Assembly (NCBI GenBank): GCA_964370645.1
Contig: CAYJJS010000037.1
Coordinates: 1-14,044 of the forward strand
From: CAMQRS01 sp964370645
GTDB lineage: Bacteria > Bacillota_I > Bacilli_A > Erysipelotrichales > Erysipelotrichaceae
Direction of reading: 5' to 3'
DNA length: 14,044 bases
The notes under the pieces were generated by a model. It ran no database searches and was not told where the DNA came from. It was given only the letters and a program-made list of their open reading frames with translations. The position numbers and the translations under genes are program-made. Numbering within the stretch: the first letter of the stretch is position 1; each line of letters begins with the position of its first letter. Positions 7,136 through 13,804 of the stretch are shown here, piece after piece.

Positions 7136-8588
7136 GATACCCCCTTTGTATTTGTAAAATAGTTTCTCCTATTTTTTCTATAATGTCTTGTGGCAATAAA
7201 CTAAACTCACTTTTTTGTTCCCTAATTATATCAGCACTATATGCGTGTATAAAAACACCCAATACTGCTGCATCCAATCCACCACTTCCCTGGCACAGTA
7301 AACCTGCAATAATCCCAGCTAGTACATCGCCACTACCACCTACAGACAAACCGTTATTTCCAAATTGATTCAAGAACATTTTATCTCCTTGCGCAATTAT
7401 TGTAGTGTCATTTTTTAACACTAATACAATGTTAGGATATGTTGCACAAAACTGTTTCACATACTCGATAGGGTTTTGCAACACTTCCTCTATAGGTAAT
7501 TCAATAAGGTCGCTGAACTCTTTCATATGCGGTGTTAAGACGATTGTTTTACTCTGCTGTAGGTGTTTTTGTTTGTCCAAATAATAAAGTGCATCCGCAT
7601 CTACAACCATAGTGTCATATCTACATAATACATGATCTACAAGTGTTTCATTTGTGTCTTTTCGACCCATACCACAACCAATCACGTATGCTGTATATTG
7701 ATTATACAAAGGAATGTCTTCTTTCGCAATACTCGTTCCCTCTAAAACATGCATATGAAAAATAGGACGAACTACATCATCAAGCGCCGCACATACACCT
7801 CCACAACCACTGCGTAAAGCCGCTTTTGCAGCCATACAAATTGCACCGACCATTCCTTGACTTCCACCTATACAAAGTAATTTACCATACGTGTTTTTAT
7901 GTGAATGTGCAATTCTTTTTGGAAAATATGCATGCATCTTTTCTTTTTCAATCGTCTGTATACACACACCCTTTGGAGTAGTAGACATAAACAAATCACA
8001 AACTTCTACTTTATTTGCATGTTGTCTACCTGCATTCAATGTTGTACCTATTTTTTGATATTGCAACGCATAAGTAATGTTTGCTTGTACTGCTACTTGC
8101 ATTACTTTTCCACTATTAGCACAAATACCGCTTGGCAAATCAATGCTGCATACGAACGCTTGCATTGCATTCATACGCTGTACAGTCTGGACATACTTTC
8201 CTTCTAATGATTTTTTTAATCCAATACCAAACATTGCATCGACAATTACATCATAGTCTTCATCTAAACTGCCATGTGGAATTTCTAATGCTTTACAAAT
8301 CTCAAAATTATGCTTACAAACTGCACCCATTTTTTCATACTCTCCAACAAAGTGAAGTTGTATTGTATACGATTGTAGAAATAGCAACCTTGCTAAAACA
8401 AACCCATCACCACCATTGTTTCCGTGTCCACAAACAATTAAAATGCGCGTGCTTTTTTCTAGAAATTCGCACATTTTCTGATATATTGCAATTCCTGCAC
8501 ATTCCATCAAACGAGTGCTATCTATTTGATATTTTTGTATATGCTCATTTTCTAATGCATACATTTGTTCTCTTGTTACTAAAATCAC
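7128..8588 (-). CDS. nnr: Bifunctional NAD(P)HX epimerase / ADP-dependent dehydratase
   Basis: A 486-residue fusion that repairs hydrated NADH and NADPH. Residues 1-205 are the epimerase (NnrE) domain, with CGHGNNGGDGFVLARLL (53-69), VDAMFGIG (116-123) and SIDLPSG (148-154). Residues 225-480 are the dehydratase (NnrD, ribokinase fold), with GKLLCIGGSQGMVGAI (235-250), VDADAL (329-334), LTPHMKEF (351-358) and GGSGDVLAG (417-425), where Asp421 is the catalytic base. Length and domain order match the family. The start is GTG at 8586-8588, preceded by a near-perfect SD (GGAGGTGAT). It heads the minus-strand cluster and diverges from the T-box operon. The next gene overlaps its end by 8 bases. Confidence 0.95.
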   Translation of the reverse strand: MILVTREQMYALENEHIQKYQIDSTRLMECAGIAIYQKMCEFLEKSTRILIVCGHGNNGGDGFVLARLLFLQSYTIQLHFVGEYEKMGAVCKHNFEICKALEIPHGSLDEDYDVIVDAMFGIGLKKSLEGKYVQTVQRMNAMQAFVCSIDLPSGICANSGKVMQVAVQANITYALQYQKIGTTLNAGRQHANKVEVCDLFMSTTPKGVCIQTIEKEKMHAYFPKRIAHSHKNTYGKLLCIGGSQGMVGAICMAAKAALRSGCGGVCAALDDVVRPIFHMHVLEGTSIAKEDIPLYNQYTAYVIGCGMGRKDTNETLVDHVLCRYDTMVVDADALYYLDKQKHLQQSKTIVLTPHMKEFSDLIELPIEEVLQNPIEYVKQFCATYPNIVLVLKNDTTIIAQGDKMFLNQFGNNGLSVGGSGDVLAGIIAGLLCQGSGGLDAAVLGVFIHAYSADIIREQKSEFSLLPQDIIEKIGETILQIQRGYHD

Positions 8589-8605
8589 ACAATCACCTCC
8601 ATCCT

Positions 8606-8614
8606 ATTATACCA
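8606..8614 (-). promoter_or_regulatory. Extended -10 promoter of nnr
   Basis: The minus strand reads TGGTATAAT, a perfect extended -10, with no good -35. The -10 ends 17 bases before the GTG, so the transcript would start at or just before the SD, giving a leader of only about 11-14 bases. A second TATAAT lies at 8625-8630 and would give a longer leader. Confidence 0.55.
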
Positions 8615-8694
8615 TTTACAAGTCATTATAATTATATTTATTCAATCAATTCTAAGAAATGTAAATTCTTTCAGTAAATTATTGAAAAAAGCTG

Positions 8695-8723
8695 TTGACA
8701 TTCGCTTTCTGCAAGCATACAAT
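8695..8723 (+). promoter_or_regulatory. Strong sigma-A promoter of the T-box-trpXYZ operon
   Basis: Consensus TTGACA (8695-8700), an exact 17-base spacer and TACAAT (8718-8723). Transcription should start near 8730, giving a leader of about 315 bases before trpX. Confidence 0.88.
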
Positions 8724-8739
8724 ATATATAAACCAGTGA

Positions 8740-8994
8740 TTAGGAGATAAAACTTGCTCAAGCGCTAATAGAGAGTCGATACAAGGTGGAAGATTGACAG
8801 AGATGCTGACTAGTAAATGGACCTATGAGGGCGAGAAGAAAGCAATTGTTAGTATTCAAGACGTTTACCCACGTTATCAGGTTAGGAATGTGATAGCATT
8901 CTAAAGTGGACTGAATCAGTCAAACAAGGTGGCACCGCATGTGTAATATACACTTGTCCTTGCGTTATTTTATAACGTGGACAAGTGTTTTTTT
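8740..8994 (+). ncRNA. T-box riboswitch, tRNA-Trp type
   Basis: The T-box core AAGGTGGCACCGC is at 8926-8938. Stem I closes by pairing CTTGC (8753-8757) with GCGAG (8831-8835). On its 3' side the loop AGTAAATGGACC holds the specifier TGG (8818-8820), the Trp codon. The antiterminator bulge reads TGGC (8930-8933), which would pair with a GCCA tRNA end, fitting the discriminator G of bacterial tRNA-Trp. Antiterminator helix A1 is CAAGG (8925-8929) with CCTTG (8958-8962), above it GTGTA (8941-8945) with TACAC (8949-8953). CCTTG and TACAC overlap the terminator's 5' arm, so the two structures exclude each other. A stem-III-like hairpin pairs 8873-8879 with 8891-8897. Uncharged tRNA-Trp should permit read-through into trpXYZ. 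Confidence 0.93.
8950..8994 (+). terminator. T-box-controlled terminator
   Basis: ACACTTGTCC (8950-8959) pairs perfectly with GGACAAGTGT (8979-8988). An inner CGTTAT/ATAACG stem continues the hairpin, and a run of seven T (8988-8994) follows. Its 5' arm is used by the alternative antiterminator. Confidence 0.93.
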
Positions 8995-9045
8995 ATAACC
9001 TGGTTGCTATTGCTATCACATACATGACATAAGGAGGAACAAAAA

Positions 9046-10026
9046 ATGAAAAAAGTAGTAATGTTATGTATGAGTTTATTAATGAGTATTTCTTTAGTTG
9101 CCTGTTCAACTACAGAGGAAGGAGGAGAAGATCGTGTTAAAATTGGAATCATTCAATTAGTCGATCATACATCTTTGAATATCATCAACGATTCAATTTA
9201 TGCTCAATTAGAGTCTGAAGGATATGGTCCTGATGATGTAGATATTTTATATCAAAATGCGAATGGAGATGAAAGTTTACTTCCTACAATTGTAGAACAG
9301 ATGAAAAGTGATGAGGTAGATGTTATTATTGCCATCACTACACCAGTCGCACAAGCAACAACAAAAGTAGCACAAGATATACCTGTAATTTTTGCTGCTG
9401 TAAGTGATCCTATCGCTGCAAAATTAGTGGAAGATCTAGACAAACCTAGCTTCAACATTACTGGTACTAGTGATGAAGTTCAAGTGGATTTACTATTAGA
9501 TTTAGCAACACAATTGTATGCAGATACAGAAACAATTGGATATATCTATAATGCCGGTGAAGCGAATTCTTTCGCTATTCTAGGGCAAGTAGAGGCCTAT
9601 GCAGAAGAAAATGGTTATGCTTTAGAAAGTATAAGTGTAACAAATGCTAATGAAATTCAAACAGCAATGGAAACACTAGTAACAAAATCAGACATTATTT
9701 TCTCTCCAACAGATAACACGGTTGCAACTGCAATGGCGCAAGTTTCTGAAATTGCGAATGAAGCAAAAATTCCATTCTTTGCAGGCGCTGATTCTATGGT
9801 AATGGATGGTGCATTCTTAGCTTATGGTATTAACTATGAGAATTTAGGAAAGGAAACTGCTGACATGGCCATTGAAGTCATTAATGGAACACTTGTTGAA
9901 GACATTCCCGTAAAAGTATATAGAGACGATTTAAATGTATATATAAACGAATCGACTGCGGATGCAATTGGTTTTACACAATTAGAATTATTACAAGAAA
10001 ACTATAATGTGATTGTTATAGAGTAA
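9046..10026 (+). CDS. trpX: Tryptophan ABC transporter substrate-binding lipoprotein
   Basis: A 326-residue lipoprotein: basic start, hydrophobic stretch and lipobox LVAC with Cys20 as the lipidated residue, then an acidic linker. The mature part is the ABC_sub_bind family (COG2984), with the family start VKIGIIQLVDHTSLNIIND, the ITTPVAQATTKVAQDIPVIF region (about 97-116), the SDPIAA motif and NITGTSD (about 137-143). It would capture the amino acid outside the cell and deliver it to the permease encoded next. The SD AAGGAGG (9031-9037) is strong. Specificity for Trp comes from the TGG T-box upstream and the known TrpXYZ arrangement, not from the protein itself, whose family also includes transporters for other small solutes. 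Confidence 0.9.
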   Translation: MKKVVMLCMSLLMSISLVACSTTEEGGEDRVKIGIIQLVDHTSLNIINDSIYAQLESEGYGPDDVDILYQNANGDESLLPTIVEQMKSDEVDVIIAITTPVAQATTKVAQDIPVIFAAVSDPIAAKLVEDLDKPSFNITGTSDEVQVDLLLDLATQLYADTETIGYIYNAGEANSFAILGQVEAYAEENGYALESISVTNANEIQTAMETLVTKSDIIFSPTDNTVATAMAQVSEIANEAKIPFFAGADSMVMDGAFLAYGINYENLGKETADMAIEVINGTLVEDIPVKVYRDDLNVYINESTADAIGFTQLELLQENYNVIVIE

Positions 10027-10036
10027 AGGAGTATTT

Positions 10037-10939
10037 ATGAGTCTTGCAGTTATCATTAGTTCCATCGAGGTGGCATTTATTATCGCTATTATGTCATTTG
10101 GAATATTTATTACTTTTAAAATATTGAATTTCCCCGATTTAACAGTCGATGGTAGTTTCACTTTAGGCGCTGTTGTAAGTGGTGTAATCACTTTACAAGG
10201 GCATCCTATTTTGGCCATTTTTATCGCTACTTTTGCTGGATCTATGGCTGGACTTATAACCGCTATCTTGCACACGAAATTCAAGATACAATACATACTT
10301 GCTGGTATTTTAACCGCAACAGGGTTGTATTCAATCTTTCTTCGTATAGCGGATGGAAAACCTAATTTCTCATTATTTCAAGAGGACACTATTTTCACTT
10401 TGTTTTCGTCATTTTTAGAAAAAGTAAACTTGCAAAGTGAATACAATGATTTAATACTTGTTTTGATCCTTTGTGCATTTGTTGGATTCCTACTATATTT
10501 TTTCTTCAAAACACAAGAAGGTATGGCAATTCGTGCTACAGGGGATAATGAACATATGGTTCGTGCTTCTTCAATAAACAGTGAAGCTAGTAAAATACTT
10601 GCCCTTTGCATAGCCAACGGACTTGTAGCGCTGAGCGCTTCTATCTTGACGCAATATCAAAATTTTTATGATATTTCTGGTGGAACTGGAATGATGGTCA
10701 TTGGTCTAACAAGCATTATCTTAGGAGAAAGTATCTTTGGTAAAAGAAGTATAAAAAATAGTTTTATATCTTTAGTACTAGGATCTATCTTATACCGTAT
10801 CCTATTAGCATTTGCACTTGGAGCTGGGTTAAACCCAAACGATTACAAATTACTTTCAGCAATTTTAGTAACACTTGCAATTACTTTCCCGTACATTAAA
10901 AAGCAAGTGAATAAAAGGAGAACACATGTTAACAATTAA
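10037..10939 (+). CDS. trpY: Tryptophan ABC transporter permease
   Basis: A 300-residue integral membrane protein of the COG4120 / BPD_transp_2-like group, with about eight or nine membrane segments. Typical motifs are NFPDLTVDGSFTLGAVV (31-47) near the start, an ATGDN loop after the middle segments (about 167-171) that probably meets the ATPase, and GLTSIILGESIFG late in the protein. It is the single permease gene, so it probably works as a homodimer. Ten bases separate it from trpX, with SD AAGGAG (10026-10031) abutting the trpX stop. Its last 14 bases overlap trpZ. Confidence 0.9.
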   Translation: MSLAVIISSIEVAFIIAIMSFGIFITFKILNFPDLTVDGSFTLGAVVSGVITLQGHPILAIFIATFAGSMAGLITAILHTKFKIQYILAGILTATGLYSIFLRIADGKPNFSLFQEDTIFTLFSSFLEKVNLQSEYNDLILVLILCAFVGFLLYFFFKTQEGMAIRATGDNEHMVRASSINSEASKILALCIANGLVALSASILTQYQNFYDISGGTGMMVIGLTSIILGESIFGKRSIKNSFISLVLGSILYRILLAFALGAGLNPNDYKLLSAILVTLAITFPYIKKQVNKRRTHVNN

Positions 10940-11738
10940 AGGAGTCAGCATCACATTCAACAAAGGGCTCGCGACAGAGCGAAAAGCATTAAATAAAATA
11001 AATTTAACCTTACAAGATGGTGACTTCGTAAGTGTGATTGGAAGTAATGGTGCAGGGAAATCTACCCTACTTAATTGCATAAGTGGTACTTATGCAATTG
11101 ATGAAGGAAGCATTTCTTTAAATCATAAAGAAATTCAAAACATGAAAGAATATAAGCGTGCAAAGCATATAGGACGACTTTTTCAAGATCCATTGAAGGG
11201 AACTGCCCCCTCAATGAGCATTCAGGAAAACTTAGAACTGGCCTATCGCAGAGGGTCTCAAAACCGAAATTTCTTTCAAAAATATCTAAAAACAACAATT
11301 TCTAAAGAAGATACAAAATTATTCAAAGAAAAGTTACAACTATTACAATTAGGCTTAGAAGATCGAATGCAAAATAAAGTGGGCTCATTAAGTGGAGGTC
11401 AACGACAAGGGTTAACCTTATTAATGGCTACCATTATTCCTCCTGAACTATTATTGTTGGATGAACACACTGCTGCACTAGATCCTAAAACAGCTACGCA
11501 AGTTATGAATATTACTGAAGATATCATCCAAGAACACAACATTACAACCCTGATGATTACGCATAATATCAAGCATGCATTAGAATATGGGAATCGACTA
11601 ATTGTAATGAATGAAGGATCTATCTTATTCGACTTCAATCAAGAAGAGAAAAGTAAATTAAGTGTAGAAGATATTATGAGACTATATGCTCAAGCAAGTG
11701 AAAAATCGTTTAGTGATTCTATGATTTTAATGGATTAG
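10926..11738 (+). CDS. trpZ: Tryptophan ABC transporter ATPase
   Basis: A 270-residue ABC ATPase (COG1101 type) with every catalytic motif: Walker A GSNGAGKST (39-47), Q-loop FQDP (86-89), signature LSGGQRQ (155-161), Walker B LLLLDE (175-180), D-loop ALD (184-186) and H-loop TH (212-213). It powers import through the TrpY dimer from the cytoplasm. SD GGAG (10917-10920) lies within trpY, and the start overlaps trpY by 14 bases, so the two are coupled. It ends the operon, followed by a shared terminator. Confidence 0.93.
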   Translation: MLTIKGVSITFNKGLATERKALNKINLTLQDGDFVSVIGSNGAGKSTLLNCISGTYAIDEGSISLNHKEIQNMKEYKRAKHIGRLFQDPLKGTAPSMSIQENLELAYRRGSQNRNFFQKYLKTTISKEDTKLFKEKLQLLQLGLEDRMQNKVGSLSGGQRQGLTLLMATIIPPELLLLDEHTAALDPKTATQVMNITEDIIQEHNITTLMITHNIKHALEYGNRLIVMNEGSILFDFNQEEKSKLSVEDIMRLYAQASEKSFSDSMILMD

Positions 11739-11789
11739 AAAAAAAGACAACTACAATAAAGTGAACTCACTCCATTGCAGTTGTCTTTT
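11739..11789. terminator. Bidirectional terminator between trpZ and the DtxR-like gene
   Basis: AAAAGACAACT (11742-11752) pairs perfectly with AGTTGTCTTTT (11779-11789). An inner CAAT/ATTG and GTGA/TCAC continue the stem to a small loop. On the minus strand a T-run (complement of A11739-A11745) follows; on the plus strand only the stem's TTTT is present, so it is stronger for the minus gene. It overlaps that gene's stop codon. Confidence 0.82.
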
Positions 11790-12153
11790 ATAATGCGCCA
11801 AAATGTTTTTTTAATGCTTCAAAACTCTCAGTACTAAGTACATGCTCGATACGACAAGCATCTTCCGATGCTACTTGTGCATCAACACCTAATTTTATCA
11901 ACCCATTAGTGATAACAGTATGACGTTCATACATCGCTTCTGCTATTAAACGTCCTTTCTCTAACAATTGAATAGAATTATTTTCATCAATTTGTATATA
12001 TCCATTTTCTTTTAATTGTTTCATAGCAACACTAACACTCGCCTTCGAATATCCTAACTCATTTGCGATATCAATAGCACGCACTTTTTCTTTACGATTC
12101 TTTATAATCAAAATTGCTTCTAAATAATTTTCTGCTGACTCTAATATTTTCAT
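11788..12153 (-). CDS. DtxR/MntR-family metal-dependent repressor, short form
   Basis: A 121-residue regulator. Residues 1-60 form the winged helix (SAENYLEAILII, IDIANELGYSKASVSVAMKQL as the recognition helix region, NGYIQID as the wing). Residues 62-118 form the dimer and metal-binding part (ERH at 76-78; DACRIEHVLS at 98-107). Compared with DtxR, Cys100, Glu103 and His104 match the Cys102-Glu105-His106 ligands, while the DtxR Met10 place is Asn9. His78 matches the conserved His77/79. The SH3 domain of DtxR is absent, as in MntR and clostridial relatives. The metal (Mn, Fe or other) is not evident and no metal transporter is adjacent. SD AAAGGAG (12159-12165) supports the ATG. Its promoter carries a dyad, suggesting self-control. 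Confidence 0.9.
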   Translation of the reverse strand: MKILESAENYLEAILIIKNRKEKVRAIDIANELGYSKASVSVAMKQLKENGYIQIDENNSIQLLEKGRLIAEAMYERHTVITNGLIKLGVDAQVASEDACRIEHVLSTESFEALKKHFGAL

Positions 12154-12172
12154 ACATTCTCCTTTGACTTGT

Positions 12173-12191
12173 TTAAGTATATTATACTCAA
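12173..12191. promoter_or_regulatory. 19-bp dyad over the -10 box, likely repressor operator
   Basis: The minus strand reads TTGAGTATAATATACTTAA: two 9-base arms around one central base, with 8 of 9 pairs matching. DtxR-type operators are also 19-bp interrupted palindromes of the same 9-1-9 form. It covers the -10 of the DtxR-like gene. A half-site copy, TGAGTATAA, recurs on the plus strand at 12238-12246. Assignment to this repressor is inference. Confidence 0.5.
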
Positions 12192-12209
12192 TAAAGTTAG
12201 TCTAGTAAA
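12181..12209 (-). promoter_or_regulatory. Promoter of the DtxR-like gene
   Basis: On the minus strand TTTACT (12204-12209), a 17-base spacer and a perfect TATAAT (12181-12186). The leader would be about 20-25 bases. Confidence 0.6.
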
Positions 12210-12270
12210 CTGCTTTTTTAGAAGTGAATTCATATTATGAGTATAAGGATTGATTAAACGCCAATGCTAC

Positions 12271-12286
12271 TTTATAATATTATAAA
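12271..12286. repeat. Perfect 16-bp AT palindrome upstream of hflX
   Basis: TTTATAATATTATAAA is its own reverse complement. Its arms resemble the halves of a PerR box, but the box normally has one central base between halves and this has none. It may be an operator or simply AT-rich chance. It is the only other clear symmetry in the 222 bases between the two divergent genes. Confidence 0.35.
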
Positions 12287-12350
12287 CATATGAATTTATA
12301 CATCGAAATCCTATATTTCTAATAGCTTATCGATATATCATACTGGTATA

Positions 12351-12359
12351 TGTTATAAT
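12351..12359 (+). promoter_or_regulatory. Extended -10 promoter of hflX
   Basis: TGTTATAAT is a perfect extended -10 with no clear -35. It ends 16 bases before the ATG, so the leader would be only about 10 bases, with the SD (AAGGGG) close to the transcript's 5' end. Confidence 0.55.
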
Positions 12360-12375
12360 TAAAAGGGGTGAAACT

Positions 12376-13626
12376 ATGAAAGCAATATTAGTTGGAGTAA
12401 ACACTGGGAAAGATTTAACATTTAAAGATAATTTAAAAGAAGTAATTAGTTTGGCTGAAGCTTGTAATATAGAAGTTATTCAAACTCTTACTCAAAATTT
12501 GAACGCACCACATGCAAGAACTTACTTAAACAGTGGTAAATTGGACGAGTTAAAAGAAATAATAGATGAAAATACAAGTATTGAGGCTGTCTTATTTGAC
12601 AAAGAAATTTCTCCTTCACAATTACGTAATGTTGAAGAGCATTTACAAATGGAAGTCATTGATAAAACAAATTTGATACTACGTATTTTTGAAATTCGTG
12701 CACAAACTAGAGAAGCTAAATTACAAGTTGAAATCGCGAAGTATAAATATCAATTACCTCGTTTAGCAGGAACCTATGCTGGTTTAGATAAACAAAGAGG
12801 AGGTAACCAAAATAAAGGTAGTGGAGAGAAAAAACTTGAATTGGACGCTCGTCACTTAGAATATCGTATCCAATGTTTAAATAAAGAATTAAAGATTGTG
12901 CAACAACATCGACAAGTACAACGTAGCCTTAGAAATAAAAAGGAAACCAAAAGTGTTGCAATTATTGGTTACACGAATGCAGGAAAGTCTAGTTTGTTAA
13001 ATCAAATAATGAAGCGTTTTAAACGCGAACATAAACTAGTTTTCGAGAAAGATATGTTATTTGCTACATTAACAACTCAAACAAGAAGCATTACATTACA
13101 AAATAATCACCACTTCGTACTATCCGACACAGTTGGATTTGTATCGGATTTACCACACACTTTAATTAAAGCATTTCATTCTACTTTAGAAGAAGTTGTA
13201 CAAGCAGATTTGTTGCTGCACGTTATGGACATTTCAAACCCAGACTACCAAAATCATAAAAATGTGACATTGGATACATTGCGACAAATTGGGGCACAAG
13301 AAATACCAATCATTAATGTGTACAACAAATGTGACTTAACAGACCTTGAATACCCTTTATATAGCGAGGATAAAGTTTACATTTCATCTAAAGATAATGT
13401 CAGCATTGAGTTTTTACTAGATATAATTGATAAAACTCTGTTTGAAAGTATTCGCACTTGTGTTTTTGTACCATATCACCATGGTGATGTCGTTGCATAT
13501 CTAAATGAAAAAGCTAGTATACTCAAGCAAGAATTCCATGATGAAGGTACTTTTTTAGAGATTGAAATCGAAAAAAACCTAGAATATCAGGTGCTTCCGT
13601 TTGTAATCGATTCTTTACTTAAATAA
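12376..13626 (+). CDS. hflX: HflX, ribosome-associated GTPase
   Basis: A 416-residue HflX, normal length. The N-terminal domain (1-125) includes NLNAPHARTYLNSGKLDEL and VLFDKEISPSQLRN, the usual GTP-binding-protein N-domain. The coiled region from 126 to 190 leads to the G domain: G1 GYTNAGKS (198-205), G2 around TLTTQTR (231-237), G3 DTVGF (251-255), G4 NKCD (317-320) and G5 SSKD (about 343-346), then a C-terminal domain. HflX splits stalled or hibernating ribosomes under stress. The glycine-rich linker (RGGNQNKGSGEKKLELDAR, 141-159) is poorer in Gly than the usual GGGIGTRGPGE form. The ATG has SD AAGGGG (12363-12368). It is a single-gene unit with no classical terminator after it. Confidence 0.96.
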   Translation: MKAILVGVNTGKDLTFKDNLKEVISLAEACNIEVIQTLTQNLNAPHARTYLNSGKLDELKEIIDENTSIEAVLFDKEISPSQLRNVEEHLQMEVIDKTNLILRIFEIRAQTREAKLQVEIAKYKYQLPRLAGTYAGLDKQRGGNQNKGSGEKKLELDARHLEYRIQCLNKELKIVQQHRQVQRSLRNKKETKSVAIIGYTNAGKSSLLNQIMKRFKREHKLVFEKDMLFATLTTQTRSITLQNNHHFVLSDTVGFVSDLPHTLIKAFHSTLEEVVQADLLLHVMDISNPDYQNHKNVTLDTLRQIGAQEIPIINVYNKCDLTDLEYPLYSEDKVYISSKDNVSIEFLLDIIDKTLFESIRTCVFVPYHHGDVVAYLNEKASILKQEFHDEGTFLEIEIEKNLEYQVLPFVIDSLLK

Positions 13627-13661
13627 AATGCACATTGCTAGGTCATAACAATAAAGTGTTC

Positions 13662-13719
13662 TATAATATAGCTAAACAAGAAGGGAGGCTATATTATGAA
13701 ACCACCAATCTGAATAGCC
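13662..13719 (+). other. Structured segment with two mutually exclusive hairpins
   Basis: ATAATATAGC (13663-13672) pairs perfectly with GCTATATTAT (13688-13697) around a 15-base loop holding the SD-like AAGGGAGG (13681-13688). Alternatively GGCTAT (13687-13692) pairs with ATAGCC (13714-13719) and hides that SD. Both use 13688-13692, so only one can form. A TATAAT (13662-13667) overlaps the first arm. No T-run follows, so neither is a standard terminator for hflX. It could be an RNA switch, a protein-binding dyad or the remnant of a mobile element end. Confidence 0.45.
13696..13713 (+). CDS. Possible five-codon leader peptide (MKPPI)
   Basis: ATG AAA CCA CCA ATC TGA follows a strong SD (AAGGGAGG, 13681-13688) by seven bases and a TATAAT by about 28 bases. 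Pro-Pro codons slow ribosomes, which would suit a regulatory leader, and the ORF lies inside the two alternative hairpins. Nothing recognisable is encoded downstream within the window, so this is speculative and could be chance. Confidence 0.22.
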   Translation: MKPPI

Positions 13720-13804
13720 ACTTTCCTTTTAACTAGGAGAGTACTGAATCGATCTAAGTATACATTGGCATAATTTATATAATTAAGATCAGATTTGCTT
13801 CGTA

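Larger units (their letters stand above)
13627..13804. other. Gene-free spacer between hflX and the pentamer array
   Basis: Apart from the hairpin segment and tiny ORF described separately, I see no gene here. It contains a second SD-like GGAG at 13736-13739 without a usable start codon, and AT-rich sequence with a weak GATCT/AGATC symmetry (13751-13755 and 13786-13790). Confidence 0.6.

Noticed and set aside
8132..8677. Long plus-strand open frame opposite the nnr start region
   Set aside because: It is antisense to a clear Nnr domain, is rich in His, Leu and Cys as expected of a shadow frame, lacks an SD, and overlaps the nnr promoter.
10865..11298. Minus-strand open frames opposite trpY and trpZ
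   Set aside because: They lie across the permease end and the Walker A region of the ATPase and show no translation signals.
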